Below are positions 1 to 9,085 of a stretch of 64,000 nt of DNA, one piece after another (the stretch's first letter is position 1; every line of letters begins with the position of its first letter). The notes under the pieces were generated by a model. That model searched no databases and was not told the DNA's origin. It saw nothing but the letters and a program-made list of their open reading frames with translations. Source of the DNA: Gloeothece verrucosa PCC 7822 (GTDB lineage: Bacteria; Cyanobacteriota; Cyanobacteriia; Cyanobacteriales; Microcystaceae); assembly GCF_000147335.1 (NCBI RefSeq), contig NC_014533.1, forward strand, positions 62,001 to 126,000, read 5' to 3'. The position numbers and the translations under genes were made by a program.

Positions 1-1847
1 ATTTGGCCATTGTTATTAGGATTTCCATCTTGGTCAATTCTTAAGAAATATTGACCGGGGTTGTTACAGGGTGTGGTTAGTCCATTGGTAGTAAACATAG
101 ACTTATCCACATTGTTTTGAAATTCATCCGCTTTCTGTAAATAATAATTGGCTGCACCTGGATCATTAGCGGCATTTTGGGCAATATCAGCCGCCACGAC
201 TAACCCAGTAATAACAGCAGCAGTTGTTGAAGGAGAATAACCATATTGTTCTTCCCATCGTTCTTGGTGAGTAATAGGAGGAGTGATTTGACGAATGTTT
301 TGCTGATTAGGAGTACGAATATTAATTGGCCCTCCATTACTTAAAAACTCGGCGGCTGGTTTCAATGTAGCATGATAGGCATCGCTGATTTGACGATCAG
401 AGAGAATACCCGCTTTCCACAATTTCCAACCCAACATGATCGGCATAGCGGTTTGATCTAGCTGTACGCCAAGCCATTCTAAAGTTCCATCAACGTGAGT
501 TTTTTGCAAAAACCAACCTGTAGTCCCAGAATTTCCCAAAGTTCCGGGCTGTCCATTGGCGGCGGGCTTAACTTGAACTTTAGGTAAATACCGAAAAGCG
601 ACAAGAGGAGTTTGTTTATCTCCTAATGCTAATAAAGCCATAGCCACTTGATAAAAATCTCTTGGCCAAACTGCCCGATATCCAGTGGCAAAAATATCTG
701 CGTTCACTGTATTACCCCAAGGCACTGATAAAGAAGCAATTAATGCCCCTGCATTGGCTTTATCTTCCATCGTTTTTAAGGTGAAGGCACTAGCATAAAG
801 CTCTTTACCATTATCCCCGGTATTGGGCACCATAGCCGCTAAATTGCTCAAACTAGAGATATAATCTTCCCATCCAACGGCATTTCCTGTCCCGTTGTAT
901 TTGGCCAACACACTCGCGTAACCTTCTTGTAAAGAACCGTCTGCTTCTGCTGTAGCGGTGTTATAACTATTGCCAAATCCCACCACTATATCAAAAGTTC
1001 GGGTTTCTCCTGCCTTAAAAGTAGGTAATTGAGCCATCATCGCCACATTACCTGGAGCATTTTGGTCTGTATAATCATAAGTCCAGTCCATCACTCCATT
1101 TTGTTGAAGGTCTTGATAGCCATCAGTTCTGCCTACATATCCGGCTGATGTTTTGACAAAAGGCTCGCTGCTTTTTAAGCTTAAATAGACCTTTTCTTGT
1201 TCACGAGCATTAAGACTATCTGCGCGAACAAAAGCCACATCATTACTACCCGTATTATTCATGTGAGGATTGATCAAAATGTAGGGCGTGATGTTATCCT
1301 CATTGGCCGTAAAAATGACTCGGGTAAATAAAGTTTGACGGTTTGGATCGGTAAAAATATGTTTTTCGATAGTATATTTACCATTTTTACCAGTGTTAAC
1401 GACTCGATAAGCAGGAGACAATGGCCGACCACTGCTATCTTTATCGAGATAATCTACTTTGCTATTGGTATCTACTTTTTCTTGATCAAAAAATCCATTA
1501 CCGGTTACTAAAAACTGTAAATCGTTGATCTGAGCAAGGTCAATTTCTCCATAAGCGGTTTCTGTAATAATTCCTTGTGCTAAAGTAAACCAAACTTTGG
1601 AAACCACTCCTGTAGCGACATTATCCTGATAAATGTTATTAACATAGTTCTCATAGGATGTGCCAATACCTTGTTTGCCGGCATAAGACCAAACAGAGGG
1701 AACTCCGGGGGCCCCAGGTGCTTGACCGCCACCTACTGCCCAAGCAACATTTGTTCCTAGCGATAAAACACAACAAAGGGTAATTAAGTTAACCCATAGC
1801 CAACGTTTAACATTCATAAAATTATCTTGATTGTGAAAAATTGACAT
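1..1847 (-). CDS. Secreted glucan 1,4-alpha-glucosidase (GH15 glucoamylase / glucodextranase type), 3' end outside window
   Basis: This large reading frame is open from about 1847 to the left edge, so the C-terminus is missing. It begins with a hydrophobic leader ending in an AWA-type cleavage site, then a bacterial glucodextranase/glucoamylase N-domain (VWFTLAQGIITETAYGEID region) and the start of the GH15 catalytic (alpha/alpha)6 domain. That domain shows a WPRDFYQ motif, GTLEWLGVQLDQTAMPI and QERWEEQYGYSPST, where the family's catalytic Glu lies. The enzyme should release glucose from the ends of alpha-glucans outside the cytoplasm. Two in-frame ATGs are possible, 1847 and 1817. Both leave a usable signal peptide, and a purine-rich AAGGGA precedes the first, somewhat distant. 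Family is confident; substrate (starch or dextran) is not resolved. Confidence 0.85.
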   Translation of the reverse strand, partial: MSIFHNQDNFMNVKRWLWVNLITLCCVLSLGTNVAWAVGGGQAPGAPGVPSVWSYAGKQGIGTSYENYVNNIYQDNVATGVVSKVWFTLAQGIITETAYGEIDLAQINDLQFLVTGNGFFDQEKVDTNSKVDYLDKDSSGRPLSPAYRVVNTGKNGKYTIEKHIFTDPNRQTLFTRVIFTANEDNITPYILINPHMNNTGSNDVAFVRADSLNAREQEKVYLSLKSSEPFVKTSAGYVGRTDGYQDLQQNGVMDWTYDYTDQNAPGNVAMMAQLPTFKAGETRTFDIVVGFGNSYNTATAEADGSLQEGYASVLAKYNGTGNAVGWEDYISSLSNLAAMVPNTGDNGKELYASAFTLKTMEDKANAGALIASLSVPWGNTVNADIFATGYRAVWPRDFYQVAMALLALGDKQTPLVAFRYLPKVQVKPAANGQPGTLGNSGTTGWFLQKTHVDGTLEWLGVQLDQTAMPIMLGWKLWKAGILSDRQISDAYHATLKPAAEFLSNGGPINIRTPNQQNIRQITPPITHQERWEEQYGYSPSTTAAVITGLVVAADIAQNAANDPGAANYYLQKADEFQNNVDKSMFTTNGLTTPCNNPGQYFLRIDQDGNPNNNGQ

Positions 1848-1908
1848 TGACTTAAAATCCCTTGTAGATTTGTCATTTCTACCCCTCCTCCCCATACGGC
1901 AGAATTTT

Positions 1909-2580
1909 TTAAGACCCTATAGCGCCAAATTGTTCTACTTTTCCGTTATAAACCGTTCCGTCAGGCATAAGCGCATTGAACAGATCGGCTTGAGTTAACT
2001 TGGTTTCTGAAAGAGTCGCGCCTCTTAACTTGGTATTTCTCATGTAGCTGTTAGAGAAATTTGCCGAGGATAAATTAGCACCAGTAAGAACGGCTGATCT
2101 TAGCTTTGTATTTTCTGCTGAAACATTAGACAAAGTTGCTGTCGAAAGAACAGCTTCTGTTAGGTCTGCTTCGGTTAAATTCGCATTCGACAAGATTGCA
2201 CCGGAAAACAAAGCATTATACAAATCTGCTTTAGAGAGATCGGCCCCTGTTAAATCTGCATTTGTGAAGTTTGTCCCCATGCCTATTATTCCTGATAAAT
2301 TAGCATTGGTTAGAATCGCATTGGATAGATTTGCATCATTGAGTAATGTGCCAGAAAGGTTTGCACCTGTCAGGTTAGCTCCATTAAGGGCACTGCCATA
2401 TAAATCCTTATTCGATAAATCTATTTGTGTGAGATCGCAATCAACACAGGCATTTGTTACAAGCAACTTTGTATAATCTGTGGCCACAAATGCGTTAGCT
2501 GGCAAATTAAAAAGCGTTAAGCTAGAGAAAATTAAGAGGGTAATAATTGAAAGTCTATGGAACCAAGATTTGATACTCAT
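1909..2580 (-). CDS. Secreted pentapeptide-repeat protein
   Basis: The protein has 223 residues. It starts with a signal peptide (hydrophobic stretch about residues 12-27, Ala-Asn-Ala cleavage near 30) followed by a short segment containing two Cys in an ACVDCDL motif. From about residue 50 nearly the whole chain consists of A(D/N)Lxx pentapeptides, which fold as a right-handed quadrilateral beta-helix. Such secreted proteins are abundant in cyanobacteria and mostly of unknown role; the helix is probably a structural or binding scaffold. A good Shine-Dalgarno (AAGGA) precedes the ATG. It lies downstream of the oxidoreductase cluster but is separated from it by two MITE-A copies, so co-transcription is doubtful. 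Confidence 0.85.
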   Translation of the reverse strand: MSIKSWFHRLSIITLLIFSSLTLFNLPANAFVATDYTKLLVTNACVDCDLTQIDLSNKDLYGSALNGANLTGANLSGTLLNDANLSNAILTNANLSGIIGMGTNFTNADLTGADLSKADLYNALFSGAILSNANLTEADLTEAVLSTATLSNVSAENTKLRSAVLTGANLSSANFSNSYMRNTKLRGATLSETKLTQADLFNALMPDGTVYNGKVEQFGAIGS

Positions 2581-2663
2581 ATTTGTCCTTAAAAATTAGA
2601 AAATGTGTGCGATTAGAAATTAATGAACTTTTTAGACAAAAATTTTGGCAAAAGTCACAATTT

Positions 2664-2784
2664 TAGGAGTTACGCACCATAACGAAATTATAAGGGTTTG
2701 AGATTCTTCGCGATCCTTAGCAAGGCTCAGGACTCGCTTGGGAGATAAACTCGTTAGTGCGCGTTTCTGAGTGCGTAACTCCTA
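2664..2784. repeat. MITE-A copy 1
   Basis: This element of about 120 bp is bounded by the inverted ends TAGGAGTTACGCAC and GTGCGTAACTCCTA. It has the family core GGGTTTGAGATTCTTCGCGATCC followed by AAGGCTCAGGA. It contains no coding sequence. At least ten other copies occur in the window. Confidence 0.85.
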
Positions 2785-2903
2785 ACAATTTCTAGCCAAA
2801 AAAGGCCAATGTAAATAGAATCGACAAAAAATTTAATTAGAGAACATCCCATTTTTGTAAACTCATGGTTTAAAGTCAGCACAGGGGATCGGTTTTAGTC
2901 CTT

Positions 2904-3023
2904 TAGGACTTACGCACCATAACCCAATCATAAGGGTTTCAGATTCTTCGCTATCCTTCGCAAGACTCAGGACTCGCTTGGGACATAAAATCGTTGGTGC
3001 GCGTTTCTGAGTGCGTACTCCTA
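2904..3023. repeat. MITE-A copy 2
   Basis: This copy has the same orientation as the one 120 bp to its left and is nearly full length. Its left end reads TAGGACTTACGCAC, and the right end has lost one base (GTGCGTACTCCTA). Two copies in one 500-bp spacer suggest that this spacer tolerates insertion. Confidence 0.85.
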
Positions 3024-3078
3024 TGCTTTTGAAAACCGCTAACCTGTTTTTTTTGGGATGTTCCCTTTGGCCCACTGA

Positions 3079-3561
3079 TTAACCTTGATGAAGGCTAACT
3101 AAGGGGGGTTCACTCCAAGTCGCATATCCCTGGCCTTTTGCACCGGGTGGGTTAACCCCAAGAGTAGGCCAAATCAAACCTTCAGGATAGGCTTGAGGAT
3201 CGATAATAAAGGTGTGGTCTTTGGGTTTGGTTCCATAATTATCTCGCCAAGATGTAGGCAAAGCATACCAAGTGGCCATATACCAAACCTTGATAATATT
3301 GCGGGCAATGGGGCCTAATTTTTCAGAGGCTAAAATTTCTGCACGAAACTTGTCATTAAAAAATGATTCGCTGATTTTTTCAAGTTCTAGGTGATGAAAA
3401 GTATTTAAGAGTTCTCCAAAAATTTCTTCACCAATAATGTCTTGAATGGTTTTAAAGTAAGATTCAGCAAAGCCTGTTCCGAGTAAATGAAACCGAGAGT
3501 AACCCGTAAGAACTACTGACAAATTCAAGAAATAATCATATTCAGGTGAATTAATATCCAT
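3079..3561 (-). CDS. Small subunit-like protein of a membrane/FAD sugar dehydrogenase (FAD-SLDH / gluconate dehydrogenase subunit 3 type)
   Basis: The protein has 160 residues. Its pattern of an N-terminal FLxLSxxLTG-like helix, a central helical part and a WYMATWYAL motif followed by a Pro/Gly/Tyr-rich tail (YPEGLIWPTLGVNPPGAKGQGY) resembles the small (gamma) subunit of FAD-dependent sorbitol and glucose dehydrogenases. In the known complexes this subunit carries a Tat signal that hitch-hikes the catalytic subunit through the membrane. No Tat signal is visible here, so a cytoplasmic complex is more likely. It is the last gene of a three-gene operon after a ferritin-like protein (47-bp gap) and the GMC catalytic subunit. 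The start has an upstream GGAGA. Family assignment is by pattern and context only. Confidence 0.6.
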   Translation of the reverse strand: MDINSPEYDYFLNLSVVLTGYSRFHLLGTGFAESYFKTIQDIIGEEIFGELLNTFHHLELEKISESFFNDKFRAEILASEKLGPIARNIIKVWYMATWYALPTSWRDNYGTKPKDHTFIIDPQAYPEGLIWPTLGVNPPGAKGQGYATWSEPPLVSLHQG

Positions 3562-3608
3562 CGCTTATTGATCTCCACAAAATGTTAGGGTATGCAAGTC
3601 AAGGTTAA

Positions 3609-4883
3609 CTAGGTTTGATCTGCACGAAAGACAGGAGCGGCATTAAACCCTGGTTTGCCTGGAATGGGATTACGCATTAAAGCATTAGCCTGTTCTTTGA
3701 GACGGAACATACCCCCAACTGCTGGAATTAAGTCTTCAGGATGACCATTAAATGAGTGTTCAATCTTGGCTAAAAAGTGACTATAACCCTGTTGAAACTT
3801 TACAGCTTCCTGATAAACTTCTGAGTCTTTAGGATAGTCTTCGAGTGAAGCATTTTCCTTAATGGGATAAACTGCATCCCACTTTACCTCAAAAGTTTGA
3901 CCTGTAGGATGATTAGGCTGATCGGATTTTGTGGGGTCTTCCTTGTCAATTTTATAATATTGTCCTAAAAGGATTTGCTGAAAACGGTAATCATGAGCGA
4001 GTTCTCGTTCTGCATCGTAAATGGTATTTACTCTTGACCCTTCACCCTGTTCTTGAATAATTTTTAGGGCGCGGATGGCTGAACGTAGGTCAGTCACTTT
4101 GATGATGTCTCCACCACCGTTATAATAATATTCTGGGCCAATTTGACGAGCGGGATCGCCAGAAAAGAGATTTTGACCTTTTTGTTTATATTCTCGATCA
4201 AGGGCATTTAAACCGCGAATGATTTCTGCATAAAATAAGCCAATGCTGAAAAAACTTTTGGTAGGGTCCCAGCCGATAAAGTCAAACAAGAATTGTTCTA
4301 ACGCCCGAGATTGAACCACCGGCTGACCTTCTTTAACTTCTTCTGAGCGTTCAATCTGACGAAAGGTTTCAATCGTCTCTTGTGAAAATTTGCCTAAACC
4401 GACTTTAAAATCTGTAGAACCTGTGGGTAAATAACTAGGATAGATGGGAATAAAATCCGGTGCCGTTAGGACTGGTTCATCAAAGGTTCCGCCTACCGCA
4501 TTGTAAACGTTAGCCGCTAGACATAGGTGTAGCATTTCTTCTACCGCCACCGCCCGAATAATATGGAACGCTTCTAAATTGGTTCCTGGGTGAATTGAGT
4601 AAAGGGCTGTCATGTACGGCGGAATAGTTGCGTGTTCTATCTTCATCGCTTGTTTGAGAAAGTACCGCAATCGTTCAACCGTTGTAATTAATTTCAAACT
4701 ATCGGGTGTCGGTGTTGTCGTCATAGTTAAATTTTCCGGAATGTTAGTGGTTGATAGTTTTTCAGAGAATGGATTTAGCTCCGATTCATCCGTAATAGTT
4801 GATTTTTTCGGAGTTATTGCTGGTTTGAAAGGCCAAATCTGCTTAAAAAAAGCACAAATTTGACAGGGATTTGACCTAGACAT
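3609..4883 (-). CDS. Ferritin-like protein of the iminophenyl-pyruvate dimer synthase (VioB C-domain) family
   Basis: From about residue 60 the chain matches the ferritin-like fold used by VioB and relatives. A helix with IEHATIPPYMTALYS, then AVAVEEMLHLCLAANVYNAVGG, supplies the Glu and Glu-x-x-His residues typical of this four-helix family. Later segments (YDAERELAHDYRFQQIL, GGMFRLKEQANALM) fit the same fold. I chose the ATG at 4883 (424 residues) because it overlaps the upstream stop in an ATGTCTAG arrangement, which implies translational coupling. A longer frame starts at 4907 and a shorter one, at residue 54 of this product, is possible. The first 50 or so residues are low complexity with two Cys in a CQIC pair. 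The specific reaction is unknown; the context suggests an accessory or redox partner of the adjacent dehydrogenase. Confidence 0.7.
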   Translation of the reverse strand: MSRSNPCQICAFFKQIWPFKPAITPKKSTITDESELNPFSEKLSTTNIPENLTMTTTPTPDSLKLITTVERLRYFLKQAMKIEHATIPPYMTALYSIHPGTNLEAFHIIRAVAVEEMLHLCLAANVYNAVGGTFDEPVLTAPDFIPIYPSYLPTGSTDFKVGLGKFSQETIETFRQIERSEEVKEGQPVVQSRALEQFLFDFIGWDPTKSFFSIGLFYAEIIRGLNALDREYKQKGQNLFSGDPARQIGPEYYYNGGGDIIKVTDLRSAIRALKIIQEQGEGSRVNTIYDAERELAHDYRFQQILLGQYYKIDKEDPTKSDQPNHPTGQTFEVKWDAVYPIKENASLEDYPKDSEVYQEAVKFQQGYSHFLAKIEHSFNGHPEDLIPAVGGMFRLKEQANALMRNPIPGKPGFNAAPVFRADQT

Positions 4884-6735
4884 TAGCGGTTTGCACCTTA
4901 GAGGCATTTAATCTGTTAAGAACCTGCTCGGCTGTTCTGAAACTCAGTGCCGCAAGGGTTAAAGTGGTATTAGAACTGCCGATACTCGGCATACTTCCTG
5001 CCCCTACTATGTAGAGATTTTTGTGGTCCCAAGAACACTGATAACTATCCACTACTGAATCTTGCGGTGTCAATCCCATAATATGAGTACCTGAAAAATG
5101 GTTGCCTCCTTTATAGGCGTAACCTTCACCCTCAAATTCAAAATAGGCGGGGTCTTGTGGGTCATAATGGGTATAATCTTCGGCTCCTAGACGCTGGAAT
5201 ATGAGGCGAGACACTTTTCGGGTATAAGCCAAAGTTCTGCGGCTATAGTCGGGTAAATTGTAGTTGATCACCGGACGATAATTACCCAGTTTATCGGTGT
5301 AGTTCGGATCGATGCTCACTCGGTTGTCATATTCGGGCAGTAATTCGCACATGAAAGCGAGGAGCAATTGTCGGGAAATGCGGCTTATCAAGGTCTGTTG
5401 CAATTCTTGACCATATTTGTTTTTATTGTCCACTGCATCCTTGAGTTCTGGCGTGGCCCCCCCGGTGGCCCATCCCCAACCATCGTTATGAATATCTACT
5501 GCGAAAGAGGATTGCAAGCGGCGAAATTCGCCACTACGGAAAGTTCCAATTCCTGATGTAACCAGTGGTCCGCGCATGGTGCCGGTTACTTCAGGCATTA
5601 AGGCCCAAGCTAGGGTGAATGGATGATCCATTAAATGCCGCCCAATCATTCCACTGGTGTTAGGTAGATCTGAAGATAGCAACAGCCGCGCATTTTCTAC
5701 TGCATTAGTGGCTAGGACATATAATTCTCCTTTGGCGGTTCCTGTGGTGTAGTCGCTGAGGCTTTGGTCTTTGTAGTGCTTAAACTCAATGCCAGTGATA
5801 TTACCGTTTTGGCGGTCATACTCTACCCGAGAAGCGACGGCTTGGTAAAGTATATGAACCCGACCGGTGTCGAAGGCTTTTTTAAGAGTTCGACGGGCAT
5901 CATATTTGGCTTGAACCGGACAGATAGGAACACAATTAGCGTTTCCTTGACAACGTTCTCCATACTGTACGGGATTAATGCTGGTCAGTCCGTCGGGAAC
6001 AAAGCCATTACCCTCAATATGTTGAGTGCCAGGGTATTTATAATTCGGGTTCGGTACTCCGTTACGCGCTTGAGGGAAAGTCGAAAAGTTTATATGGTAA
6101 GTCTTACCATAGAGTTGAACGGGAGTCCCCTCAACTTTTTCGATGACTTTTTGATCCAAGTAAGAGGGGGGTAGTTTGTACATGGGGAAAACATACCCAT
6201 CTTGAAATTTAACCCCGAGTTTTTTTTGCTCCTCTACGTCTCCACAAATCCCTAATTCGGCCTCGGCTTTACAATAGTAGGGTTCAATATCATCATAGCT
6301 AATGGGCCAATTAAGTCCTTGTCCGTACTTTGTATATAATTCGAAGTCTTCTGGTAACATTCGGGGGGTTTTGGCTTCCCAGTGCATGGTTGTCCCTCCC
6401 TGAATCCGGGTATAAGAACCCGAAAGACGCATAGGACCTTTTTCGACAAAATATATATCATCGTCAGTGGGACTTAAAACATTGGGATTAACTGGATAGG
6501 GTGAGTTAGCGTTTTTTTCTATTGCACCGTAGAAAGTATTCACATATTTTTGAAAACTCTCTATGGTTAAACCCTTTGCTAGGGAAGCTTCAAGGATTAA
6601 AACGTTTTTGCCCTGTTCACTCAATTGTTTAGCAATAATTGAACCTGCTATCCCTGTTCCTACGATGACAACATCATAAAAGGTGTTTGAGACTGTTTCA
6701 GGATCGACAATGATAGTTGTCCCATTTAAGCTCAT
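4876..6735 (-). CDS. GMC-family FAD-dependent dehydrogenase, catalytic subunit with 3Fe-4S motif
   Basis: The protein has 619 residues. An N-terminal dinucleotide motif (VIVGTGIAGSIIAKQLSEQG, about residues 24-43) binds FAD. The C-terminal GMC signature includes GNHFSGTHIMG with the catalytic His and a GSSNTTLTLAALSFRTAE tail. Cys262, Cys268 and Cys272 are arranged as Cx5Cx3CP (CQGNANCVPICP). This is the spacing I recall for the 3Fe-4S cluster of bacterial FAD glucose dehydrogenase alpha subunits, so electrons probably leave through an iron-sulfur cluster and not to O2. It is the first gene of the operon with the ferritin-like and small-subunit genes. A strong AAGGAG lies before the ATG. There is no Tat or Sec signal. 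The sugar or alcohol substrate cannot be read from the sequence. Confidence 0.82.
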   Translation of the reverse strand: MSLNGTTIIVDPETVSNTFYDVVIVGTGIAGSIIAKQLSEQGKNVLILEASLAKGLTIESFQKYVNTFYGAIEKNANSPYPVNPNVLSPTDDDIYFVEKGPMRLSGSYTRIQGGTTMHWEAKTPRMLPEDFELYTKYGQGLNWPISYDDIEPYYCKAEAELGICGDVEEQKKLGVKFQDGYVFPMYKLPPSYLDQKVIEKVEGTPVQLYGKTYHINFSTFPQARNGVPNPNYKYPGTQHIEGNGFVPDGLTSINPVQYGERCQGNANCVPICPVQAKYDARRTLKKAFDTGRVHILYQAVASRVEYDRQNGNITGIEFKHYKDQSLSDYTTGTAKGELYVLATNAVENARLLLSSDLPNTSGMIGRHLMDHPFTLAWALMPEVTGTMRGPLVTSGIGTFRSGEFRRLQSSFAVDIHNDGWGWATGGATPELKDAVDNKNKYGQELQQTLISRISRQLLLAFMCELLPEYDNRVSIDPNYTDKLGNYRPVINYNLPDYSRRTLAYTRKVSRLIFQRLGAEDYTHYDPQDPAYFEFEGEGYAYKGGNHFSGTHIMGLTPQDSVVDSYQCSWDHKNLYIVGAGSMPSIGSSNTTLTLAALSFRTAEQVLNRLNASKVQTANV

Positions 6736-7459
6736 CAGTTACTCCTTAAATTTTATTGAAGAGAGGAAGCGACAATTCAAATTTCCTTTAGGAAAAACAA
6801 AATTTTGCTCTTGATAATTTTGCTTTTTGAATTGTTCAGTTGAGGTAATCAAAAGTAGTTTTTATCCAATTTATGACTTACGCACTATCCAGGGAATCAT
6901 TAGGGTTTGAGATTGTCCGCGATCCTTGGCTAGACCCTTCCTTTCGTCAGGGCTAGGCTACGCCTCGCTACGCGCACGGCTCAGGATGACATAAAATCGT
7001 TGTTTTTAATCGAGAGTGCGTAACTCCTACAATTTTATCATCATTTTGTTTAATAATCGCTTTTTTGAGCCTACCCATAAAACTAAATATATAATTCTAA
7101 AATTTTATATTTAATTTACCTTGCCTAAGTATTTTTTATCATTTTTAATACTTAAACAATGTTGACTACAGTTCGACAGCATTAAAGCAATTTAAATCAA
7201 TTGATGAGGATATTTTTATTACTACTTTGTTGTTTTTGGTGTTAGGGTCTGCTTTAAGTTCTAGTCCTCATAATAGTCTAAGAAGGTAACCTTAAAAACG
7301 ATTTGTTTACAAAACTTAGCGTTTTGTTATTGCCCTAATAGAATGTAACAAGAGAGTCTTTAGTTTTATAATTTAAACCAGACTTATCTACAAAAATATA
7401 GAAGGCTAGTTACAAAGTAAATTAGGGTATATTTCGGCTGAAGTATTGTTGAGTTTTTC
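6736..7459. other. Intergenic region between the GMC operon and the DyP gene
   Basis: This is 724 bp of AT-rich sequence. It contains one MITE-A copy with an internal insertion (6872-7029). The remaining part, about 7030-7459, should carry the 3' end of the DyP transcript. I see no gene, no convincing terminator with a T-run, and no RNA gene in it. Confidence 0.5.
6872..7029. repeat. MITE-A copy 3, with internal insertion
   Basis: The ends (GACTTACGCAC and GTGCGTAACTCCTA) and core match the family. An extra GC-richer stretch of roughly 40 bp (CTTTCGTCAGGGCTAGGCTACGC and following, 6940-6980) sits inside the core, making this copy about 158 bp. Confidence 0.8.
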
Positions 7460-8875
7460 TCAAGTTTCACTAGCTATATGGGTTAAAAAACTGATACTAG
7501 GAGCAAAGAAATATTCACCCCCTTTCATAAAAGCCCACAGTTTAAAAGTGTAATCGACTTTTTCAGGTTTTCCCCATTCTTTTGGCCACTTTTGGTTTCC
7601 TTCGGGTTGACCAATGATAGGGTCAGGGCCGGTATTAACTTCAATAAAATTCTTAGGATTAGCCCATCTTATTTGCATAAAGTTAAACTGATTTTCAATA
7701 TCAGCTTGAAAACAAAGAAATAATAAGCCTGCGCCAGTTTCGGGTTCTTGAGTTGGGTCATTTTCTCCATAACTAACAGCCCGTCTCGCAATTCGATGAA
7801 TTCTTTCGACTGCTACTGCTTCCTCAAAACCCGGTGAGGATACTACTCGTCCGGTATCGCCACGCGGGTTAGTCTTACGAATATGAGCATGGAAAGGACA
7901 TTTTAACCCCTGAGTATCTTGCTCATAATTAAAATTATTAGAAGGAGTCACGGCATAAGTGGGAATATTAGATTTTGTAACAGGTGTTCCGTCATAAAAA
8001 CGACCGACTGCTAATGCACCGGCTAATTCCTCTCCAATATTTAAAGTTTCGGCTAATTTTCGTTTATCCCGTCGAAATGCGGCAACATTTTGTTCAAGTT
8101 TTCGATAAACTAAATAACTGCCATAACTATCCTCAGTTTTTCCATTGGGGTCTTTAACTAAGAGAATACCTAAATTAGCTCGAGAATCCCATTGACTAAA
8201 ATTACAATCATTAGTGCGAGCCTTGACAATATCTCTTTTAGTAAATAAAGGTTGACTTACCCCATCAACAAACCCAAAATGCTCGATAATTTGTCCGGCT
8301 TTATTTCTAAGGATAAAACCATCTTCTCGATGCACAATATCTGCTACTAAACGCAGGTCTTGGTTAATGCGGTTAACAAATTGTAATAAATCAACTAAAT
8401 CATCTTCGGCGATCAAAATTAAGGCATGAATTTCTTGTTGATAACCTTTTTCCCAATCTTTTACTTCTGGATCGTTTAAAAGACCCCGAATTTCCGGATC
8501 TTTCATGCCCATTCTAAAAGGCTGATCGCCGGGAATTTGATAGGGTTCATAGCCAAGAACTTCATAACCTTTACGAGTTAAGTAAACATTGGTAAATATC
8601 CCGCCTGGAATATTTTCCCGTCGATAGCGAAGGGCTTGTTCTGACTGTTGTTGGGCAGAGGTGACATAATTTTTAGAAAACTCTTGTAACCATTGTTTAG
8701 CCGCGTTAATATCATCGGGTTTCCATTGTAGGAATAAAAATACACTGTAGTCTCGCCCATGCCCTTTTAAAATATTGCCTTGTAAGTCTTCGAGCAAGAC
8801 TTGATATATTCCGGGATTTTCTGTATCAATCCCGTCTTCTAATACCTCATTTAAATTGTCTTCTGTCAGTGCCAT
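7460..8875 (-). CDS. DyP-type haem peroxidase
   Basis: The protein has 471 residues. The family signature GFVDGVSQP contains the GxxDG motif, with catalytic Asp204. The proximal haem ligand is in the HAHIRKTNPR segment, most probably His331. An Arg-rich RIARRAVSYGEN segment follows. The N-terminal LLEDLQGNILKGHGRDY is also typical of the long DyP proteins. These enzymes use H2O2 to oxidise dyes, phenols, Mn2+ or lignin-like compounds. No Sec or Tat signal is present, so the enzyme is cytosolic or leaves by another route. AGGAG precedes the ATG. It is the last gene of a run that begins with a copper radical oxidase, an H2O2 producer. Confidence 0.9.
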   Translation of the reverse strand: MALTEDNLNEVLEDGIDTENPGIYQVLLEDLQGNILKGHGRDYSVFLFLQWKPDDINAAKQWLQEFSKNYVTSAQQQSEQALRYRRENIPGGIFTNVYLTRKGYEVLGYEPYQIPGDQPFRMGMKDPEIRGLLNDPEVKDWEKGYQQEIHALILIAEDDLVDLLQFVNRINQDLRLVADIVHREDGFILRNKAGQIIEHFGFVDGVSQPLFTKRDIVKARTNDCNFSQWDSRANLGILLVKDPNGKTEDSYGSYLVYRKLEQNVAAFRRDKRKLAETLNIGEELAGALAVGRFYDGTPVTKSNIPTYAVTPSNNFNYEQDTQGLKCPFHAHIRKTNPRGDTGRVVSSPGFEEAVAVERIHRIARRAVSYGENDPTQEPETGAGLLFLCFQADIENQFNFMQIRWANPKNFIEVNTGPDPIIGQPEGNQKWPKEWGKPEKVDYTFKLWAFMKGGEYFFAPSISFLTHIASET

Positions 8876-8890
8876 TAAATACTCCTATGT

Positions 8891-9085
8891 TTAACTAAGG
8901 TTGAATTGAAAGCAGGTCAATTTTGTCAGAACATTTGAATTAGATTGATTAGGAATAGTAGAAAATACAAAACCTATGGTTAGGCTAGTACAAAAGGTCT
9001 GCCAATTTGACCTGCATTCTGTTAAATTCAGCGATGAATTACAAGCAGCATTTTGAGCATCTGTCAAACTATCCACCTGTAACAT
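8891..9085 (-). CDS. Possible small coupled gene, unknown
   Basis: A 64-codon frame fills most of the gap between the ABM-VOC gene and the DyP gene. Its ATG overlaps the last 17 bases of the upstream gene, which would allow coupled translation. The product has three Cys and no recognisable domain or strong hydrophobic segment. It may equally be a chance frame. Confidence 0.25.
   Translation of the reverse strand: MLQVDSLTDAQNAACNSSLNLTECRSNWQTFCTSLTIGFVFSTIPNQSNSNVLTKLTCFQFNLS

Noticed and set aside
2863..3075. 70-codon minus-strand frame
   Set aside because: It lies almost wholly within MITE-A copy 2; its sequence is a reading of the repeat.
3609..6735. Reading the CQIC and Cx5Cx3C motifs as one shared ferredoxin-like system
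   Set aside because: The CQIC pair lies in a low-complexity N-terminal extension of the ferritin-like protein and is not enough for a cluster site; only the GMC motif has a known parallel.
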